Of a DNA stretch of 64,000 nt, positions 31,581 to 43,109 are shown piece by piece. Origin of the DNA: Haemaphysalis longicornis (Eukaryota > Arthropoda > Arachnida > Ixodida > Ixodidae). The stretch is from positions 194,968,409 through 195,032,408 of the forward strand of contig CM023448.1 in NCBI GenBank assembly GCA_013339765.2, read 5' to 3'. Position 1 is the first letter of the stretch. Each line of letters starts with the position of its first letter. Position numbers and translations under genes: made by a program. The notes beneath the pieces were generated by a model that saw only the letters and a program-made list of their open reading frames with translations, was not told where the DNA came from and did not search any database.

Positions 31581-32950
31581 TGAGCTCGCTGCCAAGGGCT
31601 CAAGTAGCGATAGTGTCGCCAGCTCTAAAAGGAATGGCGAGACTCAGACAGATAGCGAGGATGAGGCATTTCCGGAGGCTCACGACAGAGGGCAGAAAGA
31701 CTACACTGTGTGCAAGGACAATGCAGTGAGCGGAGATGTGTCAGCGGCGTTTTCGGGATGTTCAGGTTCACGGGAGGCCTTGAAAGCGGCTACCGACCCG
31801 AACGCGCGCAGTTCGCTGGCTGACGACGTTCCGCGGGAAAGCCTAAACCGCGACGTTAGCGAAAGGGGGAACACGAGTCCGTTGATACGGCGGTTGTTTC
31901 TCCGCACACGAATTCCGAACCGAGCAACGCTGTGGCAAAGCCGGCAGTCGAGACACTGAACGGTTTTCACGGGGAAGCTAAGCTTAACGACGCCGCCGCC
32001 ACTGAGAGAGTCGCTAGCGTTCCACCTGAAACTCAGATACTCGATGTCAGGCAGCGGCCAGCCGAGCACGTAGTCATACCGGTGTCGTCTGGGGGTGAGC
32101 CGTTTTGTGAGACCGGGCTGCCCGTGCACAGATTGGCCTTGACAGCCGGAAAGGAGAGCGAGGGGACCCTGCGGTGTTCGCTTGCCTACAGTGTGGCAAA
32201 CAAATGCGGCAAGAGCTCTCATGCGCGCCTGCGGAGTGGCAGCGCCGCACGCTCGCTTTGCGCCGGGTCTCAGCGGACCACGCAGCGGCCGAGAACGAAA
32301 GCGCACGCCTTGCTCGAGCGGCGGAATGTAAAGCAGTTTTCTCCGCGCGCTCGAGGCACGTCTCGGAAGAAGGCCGATGTCCTCTCGACCGGTCGCAGTC
32401 GCTTTCAGAGAGCGGGCGCACCTAAGCTGCGATTCAAATTGGGGAAAGCTCAGGGCAATGACTGAGCTCAAATTGCAGCTCTCTGCGCGAGAAATGGCCT
32501 GTAGACACCTGACTTCCTCTTCCTCAATTTCATTGTTTTTCCTGAAGTAGGTTTCGCCGTTTACGGTTACGTTTTTTTGTGTGGGACATTTCCAATCACG
32601 CGAAGTGTCACCTTTCAACTTTGTGTGCTAGTCTAAAGTACTGCTGGGCTAAAATATAACTAGTGTAGTTATTAGCGTAATTTTATCGCATCTAAAAGCC
32701 TTGTAGAGCTTCCGTGTGGACTTGTCTTCGCACTTGCCGGCGATGCGGTTGTGTCTTCCTGTGTTGTTCTGTTGCTTGCCTGACCAAGCCAGAGACGTTC
32801 TTGGGGAGTCCAGTGACCGGTCCCGGTAAAGCTCCAGCATGGTGTCGTACAGCCCAGGCCTGGAGTCGATCATCTGGCGAGCACTTCTCTCCGAAAGCAT
32901 CCCTCCGGACAACGGTGGAATACCCTTATCCATCCGTATCTCGGACCCCC
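31581..32950 (+). other. Internal region of the LTR element without pol
   Basis: No reverse transcriptase, RNase H or integrase motif was found in any frame. The plus strand has open stretches (31932-32465) with no domain. The 305-codon minus-strand frame at 31701-32618 is antisense to the element and is not supported. The last 250 bp may be the normal 3' leader before the polypurine tract. Confidence 0.55.
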
Positions 32951-32961
32951 GGTGGAGAAAC

Positions 32962-33649
32962 TGTTACGATTGAGCCCAAAGCTGGGCTTCGTTTCAATAC
33001 TCCTCGGCTGTGCAACGAAGCCTCCGCTACGTGCGCCTTTCAAGCGAGCCCCCCACTCCCGTGTCGGTGACTCATGCTTTCACGTCTCGACAAGCCTAGG
33101 ATCTCTGGCGGCTATCTATCGGCGCGATCAACATTCGATGGCGTGCCGACAGAATACTTGGAGACTTGCCCCAAGGACACAGAGGCCCCGCGTCCGCAGC
33201 GGCGTCCTCCTCTCTCCCCTCTCTCGGACTCAGCGTGCGCCGCTACTACAGACTGCTCACGAACTCTGTAAAGAGTGTTGTGTGTGTCTGTGACGTTCAT
33301 GGTATGTGCACAATCTAGAGGGAATGCTTGTTTTGACCGTTGACGCTTTTGGGTATGAATACGAGCCCCTCAAGCGCTATAAATCATTCCTGTTTGAGCA
33401 GTGAATCAATGCTGTCACTCTGCTCGAGTCCTGTACTGTTACCTCGCCCGTCGGGGCATCGTTCTTTGACTTCGGCTCACCTCTCGCTATGAAGTAAACA
33501 GTTACGTTAGCCTACGGCTGCAACAGTGGCTGGCCGCTCGCCTCACACCACGCTACCACACGTATGTCGGAGACGACGGAGCTCGGCTCGGGTCGGCCTT
33601 CCTGTACGCAGCAACGGGTTGTCAACGGTGGGATGACAGCGTTGTAACA
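32962..33649 (+). repeat. 3' LTR
   Basis: It begins TGTTACGATTGAGCCC directly after the polypurine tract and ends CGTTGTAACA. Numerous substitutions and several small indels relative to the 5' LTR show that the element is not recent. Confidence 0.9.
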
Positions 33650-34171
33650 TGGGTAACTAAATAGGACGTTTGTTTCGCGGGGTGGCAAACCTTGCGCTAT
33701 GCGAGATTTTCAAAGTGACCGGAAGCCACACTATGCTAATACAAAGTAGCATGAAATGACACCGCGGGGTGTCCAAAAAACGAGAGAACACAGAATAAGG
33801 GTATCCCGCAACTACGAAGAGTCTCGAATTCTGGGTTGGATAGGGAAACTTCGAATATTTCTCTGTCCTGCTTGCTTCTTTGAGTCCGCGGTACGAGTAG
33901 TTCTGACTTTTGCGGTTAGCAGGTCAGGCCACACTTTTTCAGATATCGTTTGGCATCATCTGTTGCTTGTTCCAGCTTCTATTGCAGCCCTTATATCCAG
34001 TCATGCGCGACCGGAGGGATATATCAGTTGCATAGAAGGCGTGACCTCGGTTAGTCATACTGGTCAGTTGTAAGGGAGAAAAGGTACTCTGACATTGAAT
34101 GAGAGCATGGTCCTTGAGTCATGCCTGCGCTCCCTAGGGGGATAACATTCAAGAGGACGTATGGAACTTTG
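33650..34171. other. Unrecognised non-coding stretch
   Basis: No element or gene recognised. The 105-codon plus-strand frame at 33756-34073 has no domain. Confidence 0.4.
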
Positions 34172-34740
34172 AAGATTGCCGTTGCGTATGAGAGGAGGAG
34201 GAGGAGGAAAATCTTTATTAAAACAACAGGCGCAGTTGTTAGGGCACCCGCCCGGTGGAGGGGATCCCTAGTCCGGGATCCCCTGGCTGCGGCTGGCTGC
34301 GCGGGCCCTTTGCACCAGGTCAAGCTGGAACGTAGGGTCCTTGCTGGTCAACCGCGCCGTCCACTGTTGTATAGAGGGGTTGGGGATTGGGTGCAGGTCC
34401 GGTGTCTTTTGGCACTCCCACACCTGATGGTATAGGGTACCGGGCGCTGGGCAGTAGTGGCAGGTGGCTGGATAGTCTGTCGGATAAATGGCATGAAGGA
34501 GGGTACGGCTGGTAGAGCACTGGGAGAGTGTTGCGTGGCTGTGTAGAAGACATCTGCTTTAAGTTGAGGAGAACGTTGAGAATTTCGAGGTGGTTGCGGT
34601 AGCCAAAGTGGTGCTGGGAGTATGTTTGTATTCGTCTAGGCGTTTTTCCAGGCGTTTAAGAACAGGTGCGCGTGTTACCAAAGGACGGAGACGTTTTTTG
34701 GCAGTACGAAACAGCATAACTCTCGCGAGTAAACCTTACG
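34172..34740 (-). pseudogene. R1/I-like LINE, C-terminus and 3' end
   Basis: On the minus strand the reading goes through LHAIYPTDYPATCHYCPAPG, a CCHC-type finger CHYC...H...WEC, then IQQWTARLTSKDPTFQLDLV, and a stop after a further short Ala-rich tail. A 3' UTR with CCCTCCACCGGGCGGGTGCC, an AATAAAG signal at 34208-34202 and a (CTC)n tail (34172-34198) complete it. Two frameshifts interrupt the coding part. The 3' UTR word is shared with the fragment at 4582-4762. Confidence 0.7.
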
Positions 34741-35847
34741 GGTAATGACAGCTTTATTTATAGTGTATTCATTGCCTACAGGGCGTGTCCTGAGAAGTCG
34801 TACAAATAGGCGCAGTTTTGTTCATTGTAGTTTGTCTTTTTCCGTGAGTTTTTTTTTGTTCGGACGCCCCGTAATTGATCTATGGTCAAACTGCCTCGAA
34901 GGCTTTCAGAAGATTTCCGTGGATTTGTTTTCTTCGCTCGAATCTAATGAAGATCGCTTGGAGACATGTTTTATGATTACCAAAACCGGTGAAAAGAAAC
35001 AGAGCAGACACGCTTTTGACATATAAACTGGTACAGAGGGAAAGCACATTCTCAGAAGGCAGCTTTTTAGTAGCCTGACAGTCCTTGTAGATCACGATAT
35101 TTTGAAGGCTGCCAATAAAACTGTTATAAAGAGACCAGCTCATAAAGATTTGTGCCAAAAAGTTGTAAACAGACAGAAAATCAAGAGAGGAAAAGAAGAA
35201 AGCCTTTATTGGTACCATTTGAACGATAGGTCGGGTCATTCCTGACAACGAGTGATGCTGTTGCTACAAAGGAAGAAAAGTTGCGATGCATTTTTCGTCG
35301 CTGATCTCAGAACCATTCTTGCTGTATATATCGCCACAACGCTCATGAAATTTGCCCTGATGGTACATTGGCCTTGTATAAGCCTTATGTTTCTATCAAC
35401 ATCAAGAGAAAAATTTCGGTGGAGTCTAATACTACTTCGGGCGCAACCGTGTTTGATCCAATAATGTGGTTCCACTCAACTCTGGCTGATATGCTTTCAC
35501 GTGGACGGGGCGGGGCGTTACACCGATGACGTTTTTATGGCAAACCAATGTTTCTTATATGTAGTTCATCGTGTGGGGTTTGCCCTTGCTTCTTTTTTAT
35601 CCTTATTATAGCCAAAGCGTTATTTACATTGGTATTACGAAGATCCACCGTCCTTTGGGCACAGGGGGCACACAATGACCGAAGTATGGCGCACAAATTG
35701 GCCGATATCACAAAGAATAAATACAGGCAAAAGAATGCTTCAACAAGACGAATATGCAGACAACACCTTTTCAAGCTACTAAAACGGCTGGCGTGGCTTA
35801 TGTGAGCCCACATTGTTGAAAGCAACGAAAACCTTAGGCATGTTTGA
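34741..35847. other. Unrecognised non-coding stretch
   Basis: Several frames of 70-120 codons overlap on both strands without any domain. No LINE, SINE or LTR motif is visible. Confidence 0.4.
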
Positions 35848-36405
35848 GGCAAAATTGAAGTACATAACCTAGAGTGCTTACGTTTTTAGAATTAGGAATG
35901 CACGTTGGATTGGTTTTAACGATATCAAATTAAAACGGGTACGAGAGGGTGCTGAAGAGAGGAGGAGGAGGAAGCAATTTACTGACGTATGAGTGGAGAA
36001 ACAGCAAAACAAAAGATGTCAGCTGAAACTGTTCGAAGCGTAAAATTTAGGAAAATGACCGCGTATCGGCTGACTGCCCTGCAAATGTCATCGAAGGACG
36101 GTAGTCTTCTAACGCCCCTGCCGCTTAAATGCCTATTCTCTTTCCCGCCCACCTGTCACGCGACTCCCCATCCGTGTCGCTCCTACCAAGATAATTACGG
36201 TGGAGGTCTGCTCGAGTCAATTCAATGTTACCGCGTTACACCGCTCGCTCGCCATCTACTAACCTATTCGTTACTGTTGGCCGTCTTGAAATGCCGTCAG
36301 GAGGTCTAAGCTTGGGCGCGAGCGTTTTTGTATTTCTGTGTCAAAACATTGTTTTCAAGGCGTGTTTTTATTTGCTATCGCAAAAACCGAGCATCCATGT
36401 ATTTT
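35848..36405 (+). repeat. Dispersed repeat, copy 3 (plus orientation)
   Basis: Begins aaaattgaagtacataacc and shares word order with 50039-50512: gtttttagaatt, gagggtgctgaa, gtcatcgaaggacggtagtc, aaatgcctattctctttccc, ttaccgcgttacaccgctcg and ctgtgtcaaaacattgtttt. Its central part is the reverse complement of material in the 23.5-24.9-kb tandem units. The repeat ends against the (TTTA)n tail of a LINE. Confidence 0.75.
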
Positions 36406-36408
36406 AAA

Positions 36409-36435
36409 TTTATTTATTTATTTATTTATTTATTT

Positions 36436-36495
<60 letters not shown>

Positions 36496-36497
36496 TT
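36409..36497. repeat. (TTTA)n microsatellite, LINE tail
   Basis: About twenty-two TTTA units with one ATT slip. It marks the 3' end of the minus-strand CR1-like element that follows. Confidence 0.9.
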
Positions 36498-38930
36498 GAA
36501 TACTGCCAGCCTGAGAGCCAGGTCTTGGGAAGGAGTGGGAATACATGTTTACATTCCCAAGGACGCAATAGTTAACTGGGTACATATTAATACAACGTAG
36601 AAAAAATAGCACGAAACACATTGACAATATTTGTCAAAGAAAAAAAAGAAAACGAAAGAAAACACAACAAAGAAAGCGCATTCCTGCACAGAATTTTACG
36701 TGCATGACACTTTAAGGCGCCACTGCAGAAAATTGGGCCGATAACAACTATTTGCAATTAGAAAACCACGGCACGATGACAAAAATTGCCACAAAGAATA
36801 CATAAATGTACTCGGACATGTACTCGGAGAAAAACTTTTAAACATCGCTGAGGGAAAAAAAAAATGGCAAAAATGTTCACATAATAGAACACGATACGCG
36901 CGCAACTATTTTGAAAGGCACCGTTTACAGATAAGAAATGACTACGGCAAAGAGAACATGATAGTCAGATGCATCAATTAGCACTAAGCAGCATTAAATA
37001 TACCCTTAAGGAAGAACTTAAACGAGAAAAATGAGAAAGCAACTTAAATTGAGAGGTTTTTCATGAATATTTCCACAGTAGGGCATTCGACCGTACTCTG
37101 AGGTAGGGAATTGCAACTAACGATTGTTTGAGGAAAAAATGAATATTTAAATACGTTTGTGCGGCAAGAAAAATCTGCAGCTTTTTTCGCGTGATATGAA
37201 CGCGTCGGGCGGCGATTGGTAATTGTGAGGTAGTTTGCTTTGTCTATGCCAAGTAAATCATGGTATATTAAATAGAACAAACTTAGCCTGTCGCGGCGAC
37301 GTCCCGTTTATAATTTTTCTAAGTTTGGGGCCTGAAGCAAACTCGATGGGGATATGCGGCAGCTATAAGAATTAAAAATAAATCTGAAGGCTTTTCTCTG
37401 TGCTTTTTCTAGTTTGACAATGTTCCTTCGCGTATACTGGTCCCATACATGCGCGGCATATTCTAGTACGGGTCTAATGTAAGTTTTGTAGGCTAGTAAT
37501 TTCACTTCCTTCGTTGAATTTCCCAATGTTCGTCTCAAATAGCCGAGCTTTTACATTGCCTTCTTTGTAATGTACGTCATATGCTCATTCTACCGTAAAT
37601 CAGAAGTGAAAACAGCCCCTAAATATTTGTAACTGTACACTGCGTCTAACAAACAATTACCGACATGATACCCAAAAATTCAGTGGGTGTTTTTTACAGG
37701 TACAGTCACTGAAATAGTTTTTTAGATTAGTAGTCATTTGCCACTTCAGGCACCATTCCTGTGTATTTTTCAGTGTCGTGTTTAAAATTTCTTGGTCGTT
37801 CGCAGGTTAGATTTCATGGTATAGCACACAATCATCGGAAAATAACTTTTATTGGTTGGTTACAAGCGATATCGTCAATGAAACCTAGAAACAAAAGAGG
37901 CCCTAACACGGATCCTTGAGGGACTCCAGATTGAACTACTGCAGATTTGGTATTAACTTCGTCAATCTAAACGCCTTGTTCCAGATATGAGAGATATGCT
38001 TCTAACCACGAAAGTAATGAATCGTTTTGTAAAATGGGTTTTAATTACAAAAGAAGCTTAGGATGCGAAACACGATCAAATGCCTTTTTGAAATCGAGGT
38101 AAATGATATCGACTTGCCGTCACCTGTCTATGGCTGATGCGAGGTCATGAACGGTTTCCAGCTGCTGTGTTACCATAAGAAAGTTCTTGCGGAAACCATG
38201 CTGTCGATTCTCAAGCATATTATTGTGTTCGAGGTAAACGGCGATGTGCTTGAAAATAATATGCTCTAATACTTTGGCGCAAGTACACAGCAATGTGATA
38301 GGCCGGTAGGAACTGGGTAGCGATTCATTTTTTTAGGAATAGGGGTGATTTTTGCCTACTTCCAGTCCTTCGGCAGTTCTGTGCATTGAAAAGGATGTAT
38401 TAGAAAGTAAACAGAGATATTTAGAGCACCACTCGGCATACCTGACCAGAAATGCATTAGGAATTACGTCAATTTGAGCCGTCCACTTTGTGTCCAAGTT
38501 AAAAAGAAGTGAAAAGACGCATTCTTCATGAATATACACATCATCGATAGGTGGGCAAGAACAGGGGGACGAAATATCGGTGCAACATTATCGTCAATGG
38601 TGAACACTGTACAGAAGTAAGCATTCAAGGTTTCACAAATGCGCTGCCTATCTCCGATTAGAACATTGTTCACGCAAAGATTTGGCACAGCCCTTTGTTT
38701 TGTTGAAAAATGCCGTCAAACCTTTGTAGGTGGAGGAAGTTAAAAATTCTGGTAATGTGACCCTTTGATAGTGTTGTTTGGCGTTCTTAATACTCTCATT
38801 TAAAAGCATGCGGAGGCCTACAAATTTTGTTGCTATTGTACGTTGTTGACAATCGTTTAAATTGTTTCCTTGCCTTCTTCAGTCTGCGCGAGGTGCGCAC
38901 GATTTCCTTATTTAACAATGGATTTGAGTT
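36498..38930 (-). pseudogene. CR1-like LINE, RT half and 3' end
   Basis: Read from 38.7 kb leftwards with many frameshifts. Segments in order are a linker ending LIGDRQRICETLNAYFCTVF, motif A VDIIYLDFKKAFDRVSH (about 38.1 kb), motif B GVPQGSVLGPLLFL (about 37.92 kb) and a motif C reading FSDD (about 37.83 kb). Then come KLLAYKTYIRPVLEYAAHVW (37.5 kb) and the tail IVSCNSLPQSTVECPTVEIF (37.1 kb). This is a CR1/Jockey-group architecture. The endonuclease half is missing here but appears at 40.47-41.57 kb on the same strand, with a plus-strand LINE in between. Confidence 0.75.
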
Positions 38931-38934
38931 CCGT

Positions 38935-40469
38935 ACGAAGCTAAAGGCTCGTATACTCAACAACAAGCTGCACGTCTGGGCTCTGCTTCTTAAGGAAACA
39001 AACGCTCTGCCTGCTATTTCGGGTTTCAGTGGTCATGTGTCCCCATCTATGGTGGATCGTCGTGTGCACGCTGTGGCGCCTCCGGGAAAGGCGGCCGTGT
39101 ATGTGGCGGCGTGTTACCCGCAAATTCAGCTCTCCCTTGAACGGTGGTGCAACTCGTATCAGGAGGTAGTACAACCGCGCTTGGTGTACTCTGCTCAGTT
39201 CCAGCATTTGACGGCAACACAGTGGGATCGACTGGAAGCGATTAACAGAGAGGCTATGAGAGCAATTACTGCGCTTCCACACATCACCCCTATAGTTGCT
39301 CTCCAGGAACAAGCCCAACTGAACACGTTGGATGAACTTGTTCGTCAACGTCGCGAAGCTTGGAAATTGAAGAATGCACTGTGTGATTCGGCGCGAGCAT
39401 TAATAGCTTACGCAGTCTCTCATACGCTACCAGCCCTACCATAGCGAGTACTTCCCCCGTGGCAGTTCGTGAAATTGAGTGGCAACAAACCAACTGACCT
39501 TCGTCGTCCAGATTCCAACATTTCGGCGTCTGCCCTCAAACAACGCATCGCCGACACCGATAGCCTCCTTCCGCCCGGCTCTATCATATTATATACTGAC
39601 GCCAGTATACAAGAGACTGTGATTGCCACTGCCGTTCATTGCACTAGCCCTCAGCAAGACGTCCAGATTTAAGGTCCCGGAGCCTCCATCATCGTTCTGT
39701 GCAGAACTTGTAGCCATTAGAGAGGCTCTGATTGCTGTAACCGGAATCACTTTGCAGCCCGGGGCGCGCATCGTAGTTCGCACCGATGCTCTACAAGCAG
39801 TCCGCCTACTACGGTTAGTTAGTCGTAGCCCTGTGCTGGCTCAGAGTATTCATCAACTTGCGGTAGGAATCGCTCACAAGATCCTGATTGAATGGGTTCC
39901 ACGTGACCTACTCCTCACAGAACACTGCAAAGCAGACGTAGCTGCCCGACACGGCAGCATCCGTTCCATCTCCGACTTCCCCGTTAGAGCTGGATGATGC
40001 CACTCTCCTGGTGACGAGAAAAGAACACCTCCGGCGCCGCACACGTGCTCTCATTCCACCGTGTGCTGCCACCCTCCCCCCGGGTCTTACCCGTGCAGAG
40101 GAGGTTGCGCTCAGGAGGATTCGGGTGGGGGTGGCCTTAACTCCCGCCGTTACCCGCCACTGGCCTCAATACCGAGGCTCCTTTACAAACCCTGGTTGCC
40201 CAGTGTGCCACCGCAGCGACGCGATTGCCGACCTTCACCACTTGCTGTGGTCCTGCCTCGCCTTGAGGCCGACGAGACTGCGGCACCTTGCGGCGACGGG
40301 CCTCCGCGTAGACGACGCCTCCGCATACGCCGCATGGATACATGGGCGCCATCATCGTTCACTCCTTGACTTCATTCGCGAAGCGAACATTTTCATTTTC
40401 ATCTAATCACCATCACCTCATAATCCCATATATATGCCCTGTGGCAGAATAAACGTTCATAAAAAAAAA
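38935..40469 (+). pseudogene. I/R1-like LINE: RT tail, RNase H, zinc finger, 3' end
   Basis: The frame to 39444 gives the post-RT region (LLKETNALPAISGFSGHVSP, QWDRLEAINREAMRAITALP). After a break, the RNase H domain follows: YTDAS at about 39594, CAELVAIREAL (about 39703), VVRTDALQAVRLL (39774) and KADVAAR (39932), so the D, E, D, D positions can be seen, split by one frameshift near 39670. The last block ends in a CCHC finger CPVCHRSDAIADLHHLLWSC (about 40199) and a stop at 40405. AATAAA at 40448-40453 and an A-run to 40469 mark the 3' end. The 5' half is missing. Confidence 0.8.
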
Positions 40470-41570
40470 CGCATTGATACACCTAAATACATTTTTAAAG
40501 TAGCGCCCCGCATGGTCAACTGAGCATGCTTCGGATTGACAGCGACTAACAAAAGACGAAAAAGAACTCTCAAGAGCATCCAGTACATCAACTTCCTGTT
40601 GTCTTGCCGGCGGTTCTCCTCCCTCCGAACTCGTTAACTGGAGGCTCACCTCCGGCGCCTGGGTCTGGCCTTGTTGGTGCCTAATTTATTGTCATTTGGG
40701 GCAGTCGGGCTTGGTGGGTGAAACGGGGATGTTTTTCGCGCTCTTCACTCTTTTATTGCCGAATCAGATCGCTTGCGTTGTTAATCAATAGCATCAACCA
40801 ATTTTTAATCGTGTATTGAAATACCTGTTGGTACAGCAGTATAGAATTTTTTTGGTTCCAAAATTGTTAGCATCACTGTACCCTATTTCCCATTAGTTTG
40901 AAACCAATTCATAAGTTTCTTCAACAGTGAAACCACAATCAGACTTGGCTTATCCCCCAGAGTGGGTACGCACCATTCTTGTTCTGGCTCCAACCAACCA
41001 ACCAACCAACCAACGTCACTAGTACGCGCGAAAACAGGAATTACGGTTTCTTTTTTTTCCGCTGCACTGCGAAGTCGGTTTCAAGGGTTAAACATACTAT
41101 TTTGTGGTCTGATACGCCTTCAAAAAATTGCACTTTCGGGTTTCGTTTACGGATGCCACTCCAAACAATAAAACGATCAAGCGTAGATTCCGCCCCGTTT
41201 TGAACACGTGTGGGTAGCTTGACACGTTGAGATAGATCATGTAAAAGCACTAGGTCAACAAAAGATTCTGATGAAGGTGAGAGAGCCTTTGGGAAATCGT
41301 GTTCCATGCTAACCGATGGAAAATTGAAATCACCCGCCAGTACAACATGACAGGAATGATTTCTGAAATAAAAGAACACTGAAAATACCACTCATGTAAT
41401 GATGTTTTGCCTCAAATAGGCCTAATGTTTTCTTTTTTGCTGAACAATGTAGGGAAGTATGGAGTATGTTTCCAGATTTAGTGGTGTAGAAGTATTTTGC
41501 AGATATAAACTTTATCGGCAAATTCGGGTGTTCGGGTGTGCTACAAACACTGGTGATCGCATCGAGATGT
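40470..41570 (-). pseudogene. CR1-like LINE, endonuclease half
   Basis: On the minus strand, 41391-41041 encodes the C-terminal part of an APE-type endonuclease: HVVLAGDFNFPSV carries the GDFN motif, and GVSDHKIVCLTL carries the SDH motif. Further left, 40649-40480 encodes LDALESSFSSFVSRCQSEAC and HAGRYFKNVFRCINA, the kind of linker found between endonuclease and RT. The N-terminal endonuclease part is broken. A CCAA microsatellite lies at 40988-41011. It is probably the upstream half of the element whose RT half ends at about 38.93 kb. Confidence 0.65.
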
Positions 41571-42834
41571 TCCATGTGATATAACCACGTAGCTCACCGC
41601 TAGACTCGCTCTGGCCGCAGATTTCTGCGGCTATGAAAAAAAAATCATTCCCTTCTACACGTTGATGAACGTGGGAGCTCAAGTACGTGTTCTAGGTCTT
41701 ACTTTTTTTTGCATTCGCGTTTACTACGGCCTAACAGTGCTCGCCGTCCTGGAGCATCTCTGCGGGACGTGAAAAATTCAGTTTAGCTGAAAATAGTCTT
41801 ATTCGGTCCGTAATTCAAAGCGAGTTTCTTTGTTTTTCTTTTTTTTTGTTTCCTTACGAATATCTGTACTTAAATGGAAATTCGTAGCCATTTCTATTAT
41901 TATTTTATTCGAGACTTACAATATTAGAACAGTGCTAGTTTTAGGCCATTTCATTAGTACAACAGACTTTGACCTCGATAGCAGCATCATCAGCATCAGC
42001 AACCTTGAAAGGCAAATTTTCAGACTAAGTATACTGCAGTTTAATACTACCGGTGGAGAACTGCACATCAGGTATTACCAGAATTGTCGACTGTCTGGTA
42101 TGCAATAAGAATTGTGATGGTACATGAGACAAAGTAATGGATAAAATCAAGAGGCTCTATCTGCAACATTCAGTATGCTGTGGAAGACAAGACACATTTG
42201 AAAAAAGGTAAAGAAGAGAGCGTGTCGACCAGCGAGAAAAGGAAAAAACGAGCATGGGGTGTGGGCTGACGGCCTTTAAAAAAGGTAGACAACTTGGAAA
42301 TTCGAAGTAGCAGCCACGGCTTGTTTGTAAACGGCGTGGGAGAAATATAACTGAAACCTAAGATAACCCGTGAGCGGAGGTATTAGGCGCGATTTTCCAG
42401 AAAAAGCCTGACGTTACGGTTACGAGCGTCAAATTATTTCACCGATGTGGCAGGACTTTTCCTGGTATCTAGATCTTTTCTATTGCTGCTAACTAATTCT
42501 ACGGAAAAAAAACTCGAGTAACGCGCAGTGATGTAAGCTTAAATGAATTAAAATCTTTTAGAGTGAGAATATTTGACTCACGCAAAAAGAACAACGAAAA
42601 ACCTTTGGTCGAGTGCACCGCCGGTTAAAAAATTGGGTCAGCTTACACTACTGTTGCAAGCCTGGCAAAACAGCAGAGCTGAAGGTCGATCTAGCTTCTC
42701 CTTACACTGAGAGCGTAACCCAGGAGAGGGGTACGTAGGAGCCGGACCCCAGCAGGGCAACGCCTGTTCGGACGGCACTGTAAAGCAAAGACCATTAAAG
42801 TATGCACAGTATTTTATTCAGTAGCAATAGTCCT
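41571..42834. other. Unrecognised non-coding stretch
   Basis: No domain or repeat family recognised. A 92-codon plus-strand frame at 41830-42108 has a hydrophobic start but no recognisable family and no supporting signals. Confidence 0.4.
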
Positions 42835-43042
42835 GCGGTATTCTCGAATTTTGTCCCTTTTGCGTCGCTTTCAAAAGTGTCCCTTTTGGCGAGCCCTGAT
42901 TGGCTAAAAGCAAACAACCGGAAGTGACGTAACCCAAGCGCAACAAACCTACTGTAAACGCCCACTGCTTAACCGGAAGTACGTCATGATGAAAGGGACT
43001 CAAAAGGGACGTTTTCAAAAGGGACCGTTACGAGTATGCCGC
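42835..43042. mobile_element. 208-bp MITE with GTCCCTTTTG inverted ends
   Basis: The left end GCGGTATTCTCGAATTTTGT then CCCTTTTG pairs with the reverse complement of the right end, GCGGCATACTCGTAACGGT then CCCTTTTG. Further internal copies of GTCCCTTTTG/CAAAAGGGAC are found at 42885 and 43008. Flanking bases give no certain target duplication. There is no coding capacity. Confidence 0.65.
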
Positions 43043-43109
43043 CCCTGATCCCTTTCGCCGTCGTCTTTCGATGGTACCGCCTTCTACACTACATATGTAA
43101 GTCTTCTAC

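Larger units (their letters stand above)
29086..33649 (+). mobile_element. Complete but defective LTR retrotransposon (gag-protease remnant, no RT)
   Basis: The element has, in order, a 5' LTR (29086-29825), a primer-binding-site-like TGGAGCCAGCGGTGCGAGAT at 29828, a gag-like frame (30047-31194), a protease-like remnant (31195-31580), a stretch without recognisable pol (31580-32950), a polypurine tract GGTGGAGAAA (32951-32960) and a 3' LTR (32962-33649). The flanks are TGGGG on the left and TGGGT on the right, compatible with a 5-bp target duplication with one change. Reverse transcriptase, RNase H and integrase are absent, so it was probably mobilised in trans or is an internal deletion product. 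Gag layout is Ty3-like. Confidence 0.85.

Noticed and set aside
31701..32618. 305-codon minus-strand open frame
   Set aside because: It is antisense to the internal region of an LTR element and carries no recognisable domain.
34121..34435. Plus-strand 104-codon frame
   Set aside because: Antisense to a LINE C-terminus with a recognisable CCHC finger on the minus strand.
41830..42108. Small membrane protein gene (92 codons)
   Set aside because: The hydrophobic start comes from T-rich DNA; no family, promoter or splice support.
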